Origin: Neorhizobium lilium
GTDB lineage: Bacteria > Pseudomonadota > Alphaproteobacteria > Rhizobiales > Rhizobiaceae
Direction of reading: 5' to 3'
Assembly (NCBI RefSeq): GCF_004053875.1
Contig: NZ_SBIP01000006.1
Span: 227,804-291,803 of the forward strand
Length of the DNA: 64,000 nucleotides
The notes beneath the pieces were generated by a model. That model ran no database searches. It had not been told where the DNA came from and worked only from the letters and a program-made list of their open reading frames with translations. Position numbers and translations under genes: made by a program. Numbering within the stretch: the first letter of the stretch is position 1; each line of letters opens with the position of its first letter. This document shows, piece by piece, positions 18,159 through 27,198 of the stretch.

Positions 18159-19100
18159 TCAAAGTTCGAGCATCCGCGCGATTTCCTGTCGGAGGTCGTC
18201 GGCTTTGAGATACTTCACGATGGAATGCCTCCACGCGCCGGAATTCGAGACCTCGACGTCTTTGATCTCCGCCTTGCCAACCCTCTGAAAATCGTTAGAA
18301 ATGAAAGGGTCGAAGCCTGCGACCGGGTCGAGCCGGTCGAAAACATTGACCCATCTGCCATCATTCCGTTCTGATGGATAACCATTCTGCCGCGTCCATC
18401 CGGGCTGAAGCTTGTCTTGGATCTCATCCAGACCTAGCGGACTTCCGACCGTAATGAGGCCATCGACATGGGCGGATTTCTTGACCCGTTTCAGGCAATC
18501 ATAAGCGATCACTGTTCCCATGCTGTGACTGATCACGATATGTGGGCCATTGGCTCGGTCGACAGCATTTACAGCTTTCACGAACCGTTTGCGGATTTCA
18601 TCCTGTACCTTGAAGGTCGTTCCGGGCCGCGGAGAAAAGCTGGTGTTGAACAGATAGTGGTGAACATCGCGGAGGAAGGTTTCGAGAAATGCTTTCTTCA
18701 CCGGCCAAGGAAGGGGAACCCGTTCGTAAGGAAGCCCTTCAAGCCCCCGGTTTGGCGGAATAGCTTCGACGGCTTCCGCGGCTGCCATGGTTCCGCCGAG
18801 CTTGAACGCCAGTCCGGCGATGAAGGACGCTTCCTCGTTGGTGGATGCGACCGGCGAGCGTGTCTCAGCGCTCGCATCAACTTCCTTCGGCGTGAGTGCA
18901 TCGAGGCTTTCGTAAGCGGCGACGTTATCATCTGGCGCGGCATATAGGACGTCAGCCCAATACACCATCGACGTCGATACTCCTTCACCTGGCAGGTTGA
19001 TGCCACCACTGCCGCTGTCAAGTGTCCGAACCCAAATATCCAGAAGCTCATCTGCCGCAGGCTTATTGGATATGCCGTGAATAAACGTAACGTGAGCCAT
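18159..19100 (-). CDS. Alpha/beta hydrolase (lipase/esterase-like), partner of the protease
   Basis: 313 residues. It begins MAHVTFIHGISNKP, with the HG oxyanion strand of alpha/beta hydrolases. The nucleophile elbow is VISHSMGTVIAYDCL (S193), followed by LITVGSPLGL. An Asp in NVFDRLDPVAGFDP and a His in GAWRHSIVKYL are the likely remaining triad members. No signal peptide is seen. The fold resembles PGAP1/lipase-type enzymes, so a membrane lipid or small ester could be the substrate, but this is not shown. It is the first gene of a two-gene unit with the trypsin-like protease inside the defence island. Confidence 0.8.
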   Translation of the reverse strand: MAHVTFIHGISNKPAADELLDIWVRTLDSGSGGINLPGEGVSTSMVYWADVLYAAPDDNVAAYESLDALTPKEVDASAETRSPVASTNEEASFIAGLAFKLGGTMAAAEAVEAIPPNRGLEGLPYERVPLPWPVKKAFLETFLRDVHHYLFNTSFSPRPGTTFKVQDEIRKRFVKAVNAVDRANGPHIVISHSMGTVIAYDCLKRVKKSAHVDGLITVGSPLGLDEIQDKLQPGWTRQNGYPSERNDGRWVNVFDRLDPVAGFDPFISNDFQRVGKAEIKDVEVSNSGAWRHSIVKYLKADDLRQEIARMLEL

Positions 19101-19357
19101 AGTGTCCCCCCCCCGGAAAACAGCGTTACTGTTCTTAAGAGGTATATCAGCACAAATCTCACACCTAGGCTACGTCGGGAAACGTCTTCATACGCTATAT
19201 CGCGTAAATTAGCACCGCGCTGGCTGATGACCCGCTTCGAGCGCCTTAGATCTTGGAGATAAAAGATCCATTCCTAATCGGCAACAGCCATTCAACCAAA
19301 ATTATGAAGCATGATGGAGGCCCTATAATAACCCAAGTATGGCCCCGAACAGGGTTG
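19101..19357. other. Intergenic/promoter region of the hydrolase-protease pair
   Basis: No gene seen. It contains a C9 run at 19107-19115 directly upstream of the hydrolase start and AT-rich sequence. The homopolymer is worth checking for length variation. Confidence 0.35.
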
Positions 19358-20557
19358 TTATGGGCTATCCTCCAGATAGGGAAGCGTCCATTCGCGCCAG
19401 ACCTCATCGAGCGCATCTTTTTCGTCGCTCATATCGCAGAGGCCCTTGGCGTAATCCGCAAGATTGGCGAGCCGCTTAAGTCTTTGGTCCTCATTGAGAG
19501 GTGGTTCAAATTTTTTATTTAGCCGGGAGCGCCATTCAAAGAACGCCAGACCATCGTCACTGGCGAACTCCTCCACAGCGATCGACGTCGGGACATCGGG
19601 GGCGGCTGTCGGATCAAACAGGAACGGTAAAACTCGAAATATCAGGCGCTGAAGCGGAGCATCACGCGTTGCGATTATTGTCTCGCCAACAGGTTGTTGA
19701 CCAAGCGACGTAATGGCAGGAAAGAAGTAGTACATCCCAAGGTCAAGCGACCGGTTCCTGAGATAGGCAACGGACAAATGATCCACTTCGCCTTTCTGGC
19801 CAGGTTGAAAGTCAAAGAACCTCTGAACGAACGAATAGGCGAGCTTTGGGTCTCCTGGGAGGCGTAACCTCTGATTCCTTTTTAAAAAGAGGCTCAATGC
19901 GCCGAGTGACAGCATCATACCGGCTCTCGGCACATCGGCGTTGCTGACTTTAACGAGCTCCTGCATCGCTTCTTCAACGTTACGTTTTTCCAATAGCTTT
20001 TTGATAATCGCAACGTAGTAGAACAGCAGAGTCCAGTTGTAACGCTGGGCGTCTGCATGTTTGCGCAGCATATTAGCAAGATCGGTCGCATAGCTCCCGC
20101 GAAAACAGACACCGCGCTCTTCGTAGTGCACGACAATGTCCATAATCCACCGTTCAGGATCGATGCGGAATTTCTCGTTGGCCAACCACTCCTCCGTAAG
20201 CGCGGGTAACAAGTTCACGATGACGTTATGCCGTGGCATGCTGCTCGGCAGTTGCTCGACCCAAGCCGGATTTCGATAGCAGTTGCTGTCAGGCGCGATC
20301 TCGAAAGGTCCCTCGTCCGGTAGGATGTTATAATAGGGCCAGATCAACGCCGGTCCGCCGGAAAGTGCTATGAGGCGCTCCGCGTAGGGAACGGGCGTGT
20401 CCTGAGTCAGCTGGGTGAAAACACTGACTTTCGGGCGATTCAATCTCCGATTGAGCCATCGGCACAGAATGCAGTTGGCCCGGTTCTTCATCCTCTGTAA
20501 CTTTGAGAGTTGGGCAAATTTCAGATTTTTCGTCAATCTCGTTACGCCCCGTTCCAT
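19358..20557 (-). CDS. Hypothetical protein coupled to HEPN-like gene
   Basis: 399 residues, not recognised. It has no signal peptide or membrane span; the middle is mostly helical (WTLLFYYVAIIKKLLEKRNVEEAMQELVKVSNAD) and the end is rich in acidic residues. A near N-terminal ILCRWLNRRLNR stretch is strongly basic. The gene starts 28 bases after the stop of the HEPN-like gene on the same strand, so the two probably form one transcript. An internal ATG at 20491 is an alternative start, but its GAGG abuts the codon. Given the island, a defence role is possible; there is no motif to support a specific activity. Confidence 0.65.
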   Translation of the reverse strand: MERGVTRLTKNLKFAQLSKLQRMKNRANCILCRWLNRRLNRPKVSVFTQLTQDTPVPYAERLIALSGGPALIWPYYNILPDEGPFEIAPDSNCYRNPAWVEQLPSSMPRHNVIVNLLPALTEEWLANEKFRIDPERWIMDIVVHYEERGVCFRGSYATDLANMLRKHADAQRYNWTLLFYYVAIIKKLLEKRNVEEAMQELVKVSNADVPRAGMMLSLGALSLFLKRNQRLRLPGDPKLAYSFVQRFFDFQPGQKGEVDHLSVAYLRNRSLDLGMYYFFPAITSLGQQPVGETIIATRDAPLQRLIFRVLPFLFDPTAAPDVPTSIAVEEFASDDGLAFFEWRSRLNKKFEPPLNEDQRLKRLANLADYAKGLCDMSDEKDALDEVWREWTLPYLEDSP

Positions 20558-20585
20558 CTATTGTCTCGGTGAACACGCGTCCTGT

Positions 20586-21599
20586 CTATGGTGCCGGTAA
20601 AGCCATCACCGAAGAGAGTACCGCTGTTGCCAGCGCCTTGACCTCCTCCAAGTTTTGCGGGTCGGGCGACGCAATGCCGCCGTGAGCTATCAGGTTCCGC
20701 ACCCTTCTCAATCGTTGGAAGCTGTCCACGCACTCCTGGGGTAGCGAAGTTAAGACATGCTTTTGTAGCCAAGAGAATTGGTGCTCAAGCTTTTTTCTGT
20801 CATTCGCGGGAATCGTCGCGGCGGATACTGAGGTAACGACCGATGGATATCGCGTGGCAAACTCCGTTTTCGTCAGCAATTCAATCGCAATGAAAAAGAG
20901 CAAAAACTGCTTGATTGGGTCAGTCTCCTTCAGTGCTAAATCATAAAAACCAGCGACCTTCCCGTCGAGGCAGAAAGAATGCCTCAAGGCGTTGAGCACT
21001 GTAGCTTTGACCTCATCGGCCGCGATCGGTTTGGAAACAATGGCATAAGCGCTCATCGAGAAGCTCATGTCGCGAAGCCGCTCGCCGCTCCTTGCAAGGC
21101 CAAAGTTCGCTGCTTCAACCGCGCGAAAAGCTGTTTCCGCACTTGAAAAAGCAACCGTCAAGCTGGAGACAACCCGCGGCGCGAGGCTATCTTGTATTCC
21201 ATCCAGCTCTGACCTTGCTTCCTCGAAGCCGCCATTGGTCCAGATTCCATTTCCATCTTTGCGCGAATGCGTAGCGGTCGTCGCATATTCTTTGGACGGC
21301 CCAATTTTCAGAACCAAATAAGGACCGATCGTGCCGTTCCTCTTGCGCCATTCATCCTCATCTTCGACGAGCTCGTCTTCGACAAGAACTTTGCAGGTCT
21401 GGTTCACGCTCCCACCAATGGCGAGGATGCAGGAATGACCTTCAAAGACATAGCTCAGAGGACCGACGACCGGCTGGTCTATCCTGAAGCCCTCAATATG
21501 ATAAATCAGCAACCGGCAAAAGCGACCATACAAGCGATTGCCTCTATTGAGCTTGCTGAAGCCTATGCTTTCCAAGCTGTGACCTGACAAACGGATCAT
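20586..21599 (-). CDS. HEPN-like (Apea-type) domain protein
   Basis: 337 residues. The C-terminal 130 residues are helical and include QFLLFFIAIELLTKTEF and then RLRRVRNLIAHGG, which carries the R-x4-H motif (R301-NLIA-H306) of HEPN ribonucleases. The Glu in the upstream helix (AIELL) is also usual for Apea/abortive-infection-like HEPN members. The N-terminal 200 residues are of unknown fold. AAGGAT precedes the ATG. It probably acts as an RNase or as a toxin-type component together with the coupled downstream gene; this rests on the HEPN motif plus island context. Confidence 0.72.
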   Translation of the reverse strand: MIRLSGHSLESIGFSKLNRGNRLYGRFCRLLIYHIEGFRIDQPVVGPLSYVFEGHSCILAIGGSVNQTCKVLVEDELVEDEDEWRKRNGTIGPYLVLKIGPSKEYATTATHSRKDGNGIWTNGGFEEARSELDGIQDSLAPRVVSSLTVAFSSAETAFRAVEAANFGLARSGERLRDMSFSMSAYAIVSKPIAADEVKATVLNALRHSFCLDGKVAGFYDLALKETDPIKQFLLFFIAIELLTKTEFATRYPSVVTSVSAATIPANDRKKLEHQFSWLQKHVLTSLPQECVDSFQRLRRVRNLIAHGGIASPDPQNLEEVKALATAVLSSVMALPAP

Positions 21600-21705
21600 T
21601 TTAAATCCTTCGAAATGCTAACGAAAGTTCCGCTCTCTGCGATTACCATTTTGGAATAACTTCTGTATTGGTAAACTGTTGAAAAAACATCGGCAGGGGA
21701 AAATT

Positions 21706-22566
21706 GTGGGCGAGGCAAAAAGGAAAAAGCTACTGGAACAACCTTCGCTGGAGGCGCTGAAAGCTCGCCGTATGGAGATGGTCAGCTTGTTCCAGGAATT
21801 GAACATCGACTTCAGCCAGCCGGGCTTTTACGACCAGCCCAATTTTGTCGCACATGAGCAGAGAGACAAGCGGTTTGCCGAAAACTATGCGGAATGGGTA
21901 TTACTGCGGGAACGAGACCAGCACTACGACGCACACGTCCAGGCCATTGTTCCTCAGGTGACGGAAATTCTTCAGCGGCGAATAGTCCAGCACAACTGGC
22001 ATGGCGCGTGTATTTCGATGACCGCCATACTGACACGCATCCTCGACCGGCTGGGTATCTGGAATATTCCCGTGCGTGGTTCTGCATCTGTCTATGCCGA
22101 GGGCGCGTCACGCCATTTCGCAATCATCGACCAAAACGAGGGGACCGGTTTCGATACGGGCCACATGTGGGTGATTGCACCGCCATACGATGTCATCGAC
22201 GTAACCTTGCACTATCAACGCTGGCAGGGGGATGGGTTCCAACGCCACGTACCGCCAATCATCCTCGGGAAAGGGCTTGCAACAGTTAAGGCGCGTGCGC
22301 AGGACGTTATCGCTCCGGAACTTCGGTCGCAAATGCCCCACGACTCAGATATTCATTACAAGGTTTTTCCAGACCAACGGCGGGTTCTCGAAAAATTCCC
22401 CGCAAAGCGGTTTATCAGCGGATCGACCGATATCCGCTACGTGCCCGGAGACGTCAGTCTACCGGACTTGCCACTGGAACGGATCAACGAGGGGGCGAGA
22501 GCCGGTGTGCCGGGAATTCGAGTATGGACGGATGATATCCTGCCGACGTTAGGCACCACGGCCTAA
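21706..22566 (+). CDS. Transglutaminase/Cys-protease-like hypothetical protein
   Basis: About 286 residues starting GEAKRKK, a start seen in several small bacterial families. The GTG at 21706 is preferred because AGGGGAA lies five bases upstream; an in-frame TTG at 21679 has none. Candidate catalytic residues follow the Cys-His-Asp order of transglutaminase-like enzymes: C102 (HGACISMTAILTRIL), H153 (TGHMWVIAPPYD) and D165 (DVIDVTLHY). The C-terminal 100 residues have no recognised motif. It is a single plus-strand gene divergent from the HEPN pair. The function is not known; a peptidase or acyltransferase activity is the best guess. Confidence 0.6.
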   Translation: MGEAKRKKLLEQPSLEALKARRMEMVSLFQELNIDFSQPGFYDQPNFVAHEQRDKRFAENYAEWVLLRERDQHYDAHVQAIVPQVTEILQRRIVQHNWHGACISMTAILTRILDRLGIWNIPVRGSASVYAEGASRHFAIIDQNEGTGFDTGHMWVIAPPYDVIDVTLHYQRWQGDGFQRHVPPIILGKGLATVKARAQDVIAPELRSQMPHDSDIHYKVFPDQRRVLEKFPAKRFISGSTDIRYVPGDVSLPDLPLERINEGARAGVPGIRVWTDDILPTLGTTA

Positions 22567-22745
22567 TGTCGATGTCCGACGAGTTTTCTTTATCCTGAAT
22601 GGCCAGGATAGGCTCGTCAAGGCTGCCAACCCAGCGTTTGGGGGTCAGAGGCGGCGGCTATTGTATAGCAACAGCAGCTGAATGAGATTACCAGTGATGC
22701 AATTGCGAGCTGCGACTCGCACATGAAACGAATAGAGATTATCAA

Positions 22746-24477
22746 ATGTACAAGCCCGGCGGCACCATCAAATCCCTACTCGATAAAGTCGCCAACCAAG
22801 ACTACGATCCAGCGCGAATTCGTATGGTGGCCCGCCCAGATTTGCGAATTGTTCGACAGTATTATGCAAGGGTATCCGTTCGGGACATTCCTCTTTTGGA
22901 AAATAGAGCAGGAGCGGCGCACCGAGTACAAATTCTATGATTTCGTCCGTCACTATCATCAGCGCGACCGTTTCCACTGCGAGTTTTTAAAGAATCCGCC
23001 CAACCGCGAGCTGACTGCGGTCCTGGATGGCCAACAGCGGATGACTGCTCTGAATGTTGGGCTCCGAGGTTCCTACGCCTGGAAAATGCCTGGCAAGCGC
23101 TGGAGCACAGATGCCGCCTTTCCAGTTCGTCATCTCTACCTCAATCTGCTCAGCGAACTCGATACCGAGAGTGGATGCCGCTATCACTTCGAATTCCTGA
23201 CGGAGCAACAGTCGGTAAAACCGGAGTCGGACGAGGTGTGGTTCAAGTGCGGTCGCATCATGGAGGAGGAATACGATGATCTCATCGACAGCCTCGATGA
23301 GATCAACCTGGATAAAGAGGCCGTCAAGACCGCCCGCGCGACACTGCGTCTGTTCCACAAGACGATCCACGACAAGGATCTGATCACCTACTACGAGGAA
23401 GAAAGTCAGAGCCTCGAGCATGTCCTGAATATCTTCATTCGCATGAATAATGGTGGCACACCGCTCTCCTACTCCGACCTTCTTCTGTCCGTGGCCGTTG
23501 CTCAATGGGAAAAGGTCGATGCCAGAGAGGCCATTCATTCGCTGGTGGACGAGATGAACAAAGAAGGTGACGGATTCAAGTTCACCAAGGATCTGGCTCT
23601 CAAGGCTGGGCTTATGCTGTCCGATATCGGCAGTGTTGGCTTTAAGGTTGAAAACTTCAACAAGACCAACATGGCAATCCTGGAAACAAACTGGCCGCGG
23701 ATACATGAAGCAATGCTACTTGCAGTGCAACTGCTTGCGTCTTTCGGTTTCAGCAGCCAGAACCTGCGTGCTGAAAGCTCAATACTGCCAATTGCCTACT
23801 ATCTTTACGCCCGCAAGCTTGACGGGGCATATCTCCACCGCGCCGAGTTCGCGTCAGACCGCGAAGGTATTCGTCGCTGGCTGATCCGCAGCGTCCTCAA
23901 AGCGTCCGGGATTTGGGGTAGCGGTCTCGATACGCTGCTGACGGCTCTCAGAGAAAAGATCGCGGCTAATGCTACGAGCGGATTTCCGGTCGCCGAGCTG
24001 GAGGCGGTCATGGTCTTGCGCGGAAAGTCACTGTCGTTCACGGATGTGGAAATCGATGAGCTGTGTGACCTACCTTATGGCGATGGGCGGACGTTCGCGT
24101 TGCTGTCGCTGATCTTTTCCGGCTTCGACCTGTCTCGCCACTTCCACGTGGACCACATCTATCCCCAGGGCCGGTTCACCGCAGCCCAGCTGCGCAAGGC
24201 TGGTGTCCGCTCGGATCTGTGGGATGCGCTTCAAGACAAGCACAATCGCCTGCCGAACCTTCAGCTTCTCGAAGGCTCGATTAACAATCAGAAACGCCAG
24301 AAGATGCCGCACGAATGGTACGCCTGGATCAAGCCAGACGAAGCGGCACGTCAACAATACCTCGCCGGTCTTGAGATTGCCTACCTGCCTGAGGACCTTA
24401 ATGCTTTCCAGGAGTTCTACGATCTACGTCGCAAGGCGTTGAAGGCGCGTATTATGGTTGCGCTTGAACAAAACTAG
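22746..24477 (+). CDS. DUF262/DUF1524 (GmrSD-like) endonuclease with N-terminal frameshift
   Basis: The main frame (ending at 24477) encodes TIQREFVWWPAQICELFDSI, the DUF262 ParB/Srx-like NTPase block, then LDGQQRMTAL, and at the C terminus HFHVDHIYPQGRF with LPNLQLLEGSINNQK, the DUF1524 HNH nuclease. These are the GmrS/GmrD halves of type IV modification-dependent restriction. The expected N terminus (MYKPGGTIKSLLDKVANQDYD) lies in another frame starting at ATG 22746; the frames switch near 22806, exactly where family members read LPAIQREF. A deletion of about 11 bases between two GAT repeats would explain this. In the main frame an ATG at 22723 gives 584 residues with an unrelated N terminus. 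It may be inactive. Confidence 0.72.
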
Positions 24478-24859
24478 TAGCGGGTATTCGTGTCTAATTC
24501 CAAGGAGAGGCGATGACAGTTAGTCTCCGACGGGCACGGCTACCGCGCCCCGGAAGCAAAATCACTCGGCAGAGCCGCCGCGCGAGGCAATCCATGACTG
24601 TGGGTTATGCGTCACAAAACGAACGCCACGTTCAAGAAGGTTGCGACGGAAACTCTCGCGGAAGCTGGCTTGTTGTCAGTGCCGCCTGTAGTGTCGCGGT
24701 CTTTCTGCTAGGGCGGACCTGACGTTGGGACTCAAAATATTTGGTGTCACTGTTGGCGCACTAAAACCAGTTTACAACGTAAACCACCACCGCACCCCAC
24801 GACGGCTGGGAAAGAGCGCTGTGATCGTTAGAGGGGTATCCGGCGACCACCTCTCCCTA
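24478..24859. other. Intergenic region between convergent DUF262 and hsdM genes
   Basis: 382 bases without a convincing gene. A short plus-strand frame at 24513-24722 has a purine-rich site two bases before its ATG but reads as low-information, Arg-rich sequence. On the minus strand one frame reads RRNLLERGVRFVTHNPQSW followed by a stop, which may be a decayed gene piece that I cannot name. No hsdR sequence is recognisable here. Confidence 0.4.
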
Positions 24860-26317
24860 TTACTTCGTCTGTCCCAATTGATGAATATGCGACAGTGCGA
24901 GCCGTAGATCTCCAGCGATAAGGTTAGATAGCTCGTCTAAGCGCGATAAATTGCTTGGAGCCGCCGGCGGTATTGTCTCACCCCATGTGAGGTCCAAACG
25001 CGCGTCTTCAGTTCCGAGTATGGCCGCTCTGTCGAATGGGCGCCACCGAGGTTCATCCGCTCCAATTGCCCGCCCAGCCCTATCTTGCGCCTTAAATAGC
25101 TGTACGAATTCCGACAAATCCTCGCCTCGCAACGGCTTTGTTTTAAGCGAAAACCGATTGTCACTCCGAAGGTCATAAACCCAAACAGAGTCGCCGGCGC
25201 CGACTTTTGGCCGCCGCTTGTCAAAAAACAGTACGTTTGCTTTCACACCGGCCGCATAAAAGAGGCCGGTGGGAAGCCGGAGCAGTGTATGCACATCGCA
25301 ACTTTCCAGGAGGCGCCGACGAATAACTGCGGCCGGTCCCGCTTCGAAAAGAACGTTGTCTGGAATAACGACCGCCGCTCGCCCAGAGGGTTTTAACATA
25401 GCGACAATGTGCTGGAGGAAATTGAGTTGCTTGTTTGCGGTTTGAACCCAGAAATCCGGCCGGACGATTGTCAGCTCGTCAATGACCCGACCAGCCCTCC
25501 GGTCTGTGCTGGCGTATGTCACACTACCCTTCACGCCAAACGGCGGGTTAGTGAGAATCACATCGACATGCGAGGCTGGCGGCTCCCTCAACGAGTCGCC
25601 GCAGACGATCGGTAGCTCGTCGTCTTCCTGTCCAGAAACCCCGTGGAGGAGAAGATTCATCGTTGCTAACCGAGCAACTTCTTCTACGAGCTCCACGCCA
25701 CGGATTGCGCGAGTTCTCAGATGTTCACGTTGAGCCGGCGTTAGCCGCGGATTTTCCGACGTTAAAAAGTCATGTGCGGCGAGTAGGAATCCGGCGGTCC
25801 CACATGCCGGATCGCAAACAACTTCACCCGGGCGCGGATCTATGCAGCGAACAATGGCGTCGATTAGCGGTCGTGGGGTGAAGTACTGGCCTGCGCCGCT
25901 CTTAGTGTCTCGTGCATTTTTCTCCAAAAGCCCTTCATATGCATCGCCCTTGATGTCGGCGGAGAGGCCCGACCATTCAGTTTGGCCGATAAGATCCACG
26001 ATCAACAGGCGTAACTTAGCCGGATCTCGAATCTTATTTTTGGCGTTTCGAAAGATCAGGCCAAGCATGCCCTGCCGTTGACCCAACGCTTCTAGGACTT
26101 CACCATAGTGTCGCTGCATGTTTTCGGTATCAAGTATGACAAGCGATCGCCAGCTATACTCTTCCGGTATCAACCCATCAAACTGTTCATCCGACATCTT
26201 TAGAAAGAGGAGATACGTTAACTGCTCTACGTAATCGGGATACGATAGACCGTCGTCACGCAAAACATTGCAATATTGCCAAAGTTTTCGCACGAGATTG
26301 GAGGCGGCGTCTCTCAT
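24860..26317 (-). CDS. hsdM: Type I restriction-modification DNA methyltransferase subunit (HsdM)
   Basis: 485 residues. The N-terminal helical domain starts ASNLVRKLWQYCNVLRDDGLSYPDYVEQLTYLLFLKM. The catalytic domain has DPACGTAGF (residues 169-177, SAM binding) and the N6-adenine motif NPPF (257-260). The block GAGQYFTPRPLIDAIV is diagnostic of HsdM. It methylates adenine when complexed with HsdS. Its start overlaps the HNH nuclease stop by four bases, and it is the last gene of the operon. Unlike normal loci, no HsdR gene follows or precedes it. Confidence 0.93.
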   Translation of the reverse strand: MRDAASNLVRKLWQYCNVLRDDGLSYPDYVEQLTYLLFLKMSDEQFDGLIPEEYSWRSLVILDTENMQRHYGEVLEALGQRQGMLGLIFRNAKNKIRDPAKLRLLIVDLIGQTEWSGLSADIKGDAYEGLLEKNARDTKSGAGQYFTPRPLIDAIVRCIDPRPGEVVCDPACGTAGFLLAAHDFLTSENPRLTPAQREHLRTRAIRGVELVEEVARLATMNLLLHGVSGQEDDELPIVCGDSLREPPASHVDVILTNPPFGVKGSVTYASTDRRAGRVIDELTIVRPDFWVQTANKQLNFLQHIVAMLKPSGRAAVVIPDNVLFEAGPAAVIRRRLLESCDVHTLLRLPTGLFYAAGVKANVLFFDKRRPKVGAGDSVWVYDLRSDNRFSLKTKPLRGEDLSEFVQLFKAQDRAGRAIGADEPRWRPFDRAAILGTEDARLDLTWGETIPPAAPSNLSRLDELSNLIAGDLRLALSHIHQLGQTK

Positions 26318-27198
26318 GCGGCAGCCCCATCTACAGCAGCATCGGCATTGACGATGTGCGGCAGCACTTCGCGCTCTACCCAGTCGTGAAATCTATATCG
26401 GCGAATGTAGGCCTGAGCGGCGCGAGAATATGGCTGCCTCGGCTGCGTCAGATCTATAAGTCCACCTATGACTCGGTCAAGCCAATCACGCGAGCCGACT
26501 TCGCCGCGACCAATTCCGGCCGCCGCCGCATTGCCATCGTCGACGCGCCTGGTGATATCCGCGTAAAGCATTTGGCGCTGCCCTTTAATTGATGGCCAGT
26601 CGAGATGAAGATAGACACGGCTTGCCTCAAATCGCTTTTTGGCGATCTCATCATTCTCATAACGAGGCGAGAGCGCAACTTTTCCGCTGATATCATAAGT
26701 CACGTAAGCGGCATCACCGGCCCTGATGGGGTCAAGAAGCAGAGGCAATTCATGGCAGGCGGCACTTGGATCTCGCCAGCGTTGCTCGGGGTCTAACAAA
26801 GGAAAATGGTCGCCCTTCCCGTGAGTGTTCCCCGTTTCCGGATTCTCCCGCAGCCGGTTGGCACGATGGCAACTCAAACGAAAATTACGCCAGTGCAATG
26901 CTTCCCACCAGTAGCCACCGTGCAGACGATCCTCCTGAATACGGCCCTTCGGTCGAAAGTGATCGATATCGTCATCTGTACCAGGGTTGACGCATTCGGT
27001 GTACCAACATTTCTCCCCGTAAATACGCTCGAAGTGGGTCCGAAATGCTACCCACTTCTCGCGGTGCCCATCGACAAGTTCTCGACGGCGCACGGGATCC
27101 AGTTCGGCGAGGATTTCAAGCCGTGCTTGTTCGGCGGCAGCAAGCGCGGGAGCAGCGTCCGGATCGCCCACTAAAAGGTTCAAATTAATGTAACGCAT
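26314..27198 (-). CDS. Septu PtuB-like HNH endonuclease inside the type I operon
   Basis: 294 residues. The HNH core reads EKCWYTECVNPGTDDDIDHFRPKG (pieces around C64, C69, D79-H80), followed by YWWEALHWRNFRLSCHRANR (N105, C110, N114). The I(D/E)HFRPK signature with a later W-x-N is that of PtuB-type nucleases, also seen with retron-associated Septu pairs. It probably cleaves DNA when licensed by the ATPase encoded just upstream. The ATG overlaps the ATPase stop by one base (TGATG), and its stop overlaps hsdM. It is somewhat longer than small PtuB proteins, with a helical C-terminal extension. Confidence 0.82.
   Translation of the reverse strand: MRYINLNLLVGDPDAAPALAAAEQARLEILAELDPVRRRELVDGHREKWVAFRTHFERIYGEKCWYTECVNPGTDDDIDHFRPKGRIQEDRLHGGYWWEALHWRNFRLSCHRANRLRENPETGNTHGKGDHFPLLDPEQRWRDPSAACHELPLLLDPIRAGDAAYVTYDISGKVALSPRYENDEIAKKRFEASRVYLHLDWPSIKGQRQMLYADITRRVDDGNAAAAGIGRGEVGSRDWLDRVIGGLIDLTQPRQPYSRAAQAYIRRYRFHDWVEREVLPHIVNADAAVDGAAA

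Noticed and set aside
22987..23706. Minus-strand frame opposite the DUF262 gene
   Set aside because: Shadow frame of a real gene; no ribosome site or domain.
24513..24722. Short plus-strand frame after the DUF262 gene
   Set aside because: Ribosome-site spacing is only two bases and the translated sequence is Arg-rich, low in information.
24478..24859. A hidden or decayed hsdR next to hsdM
   Set aside because: No DEAD-box, Walker or PD-ExK traces could be read on either strand; the space is too short for more than a fragment.
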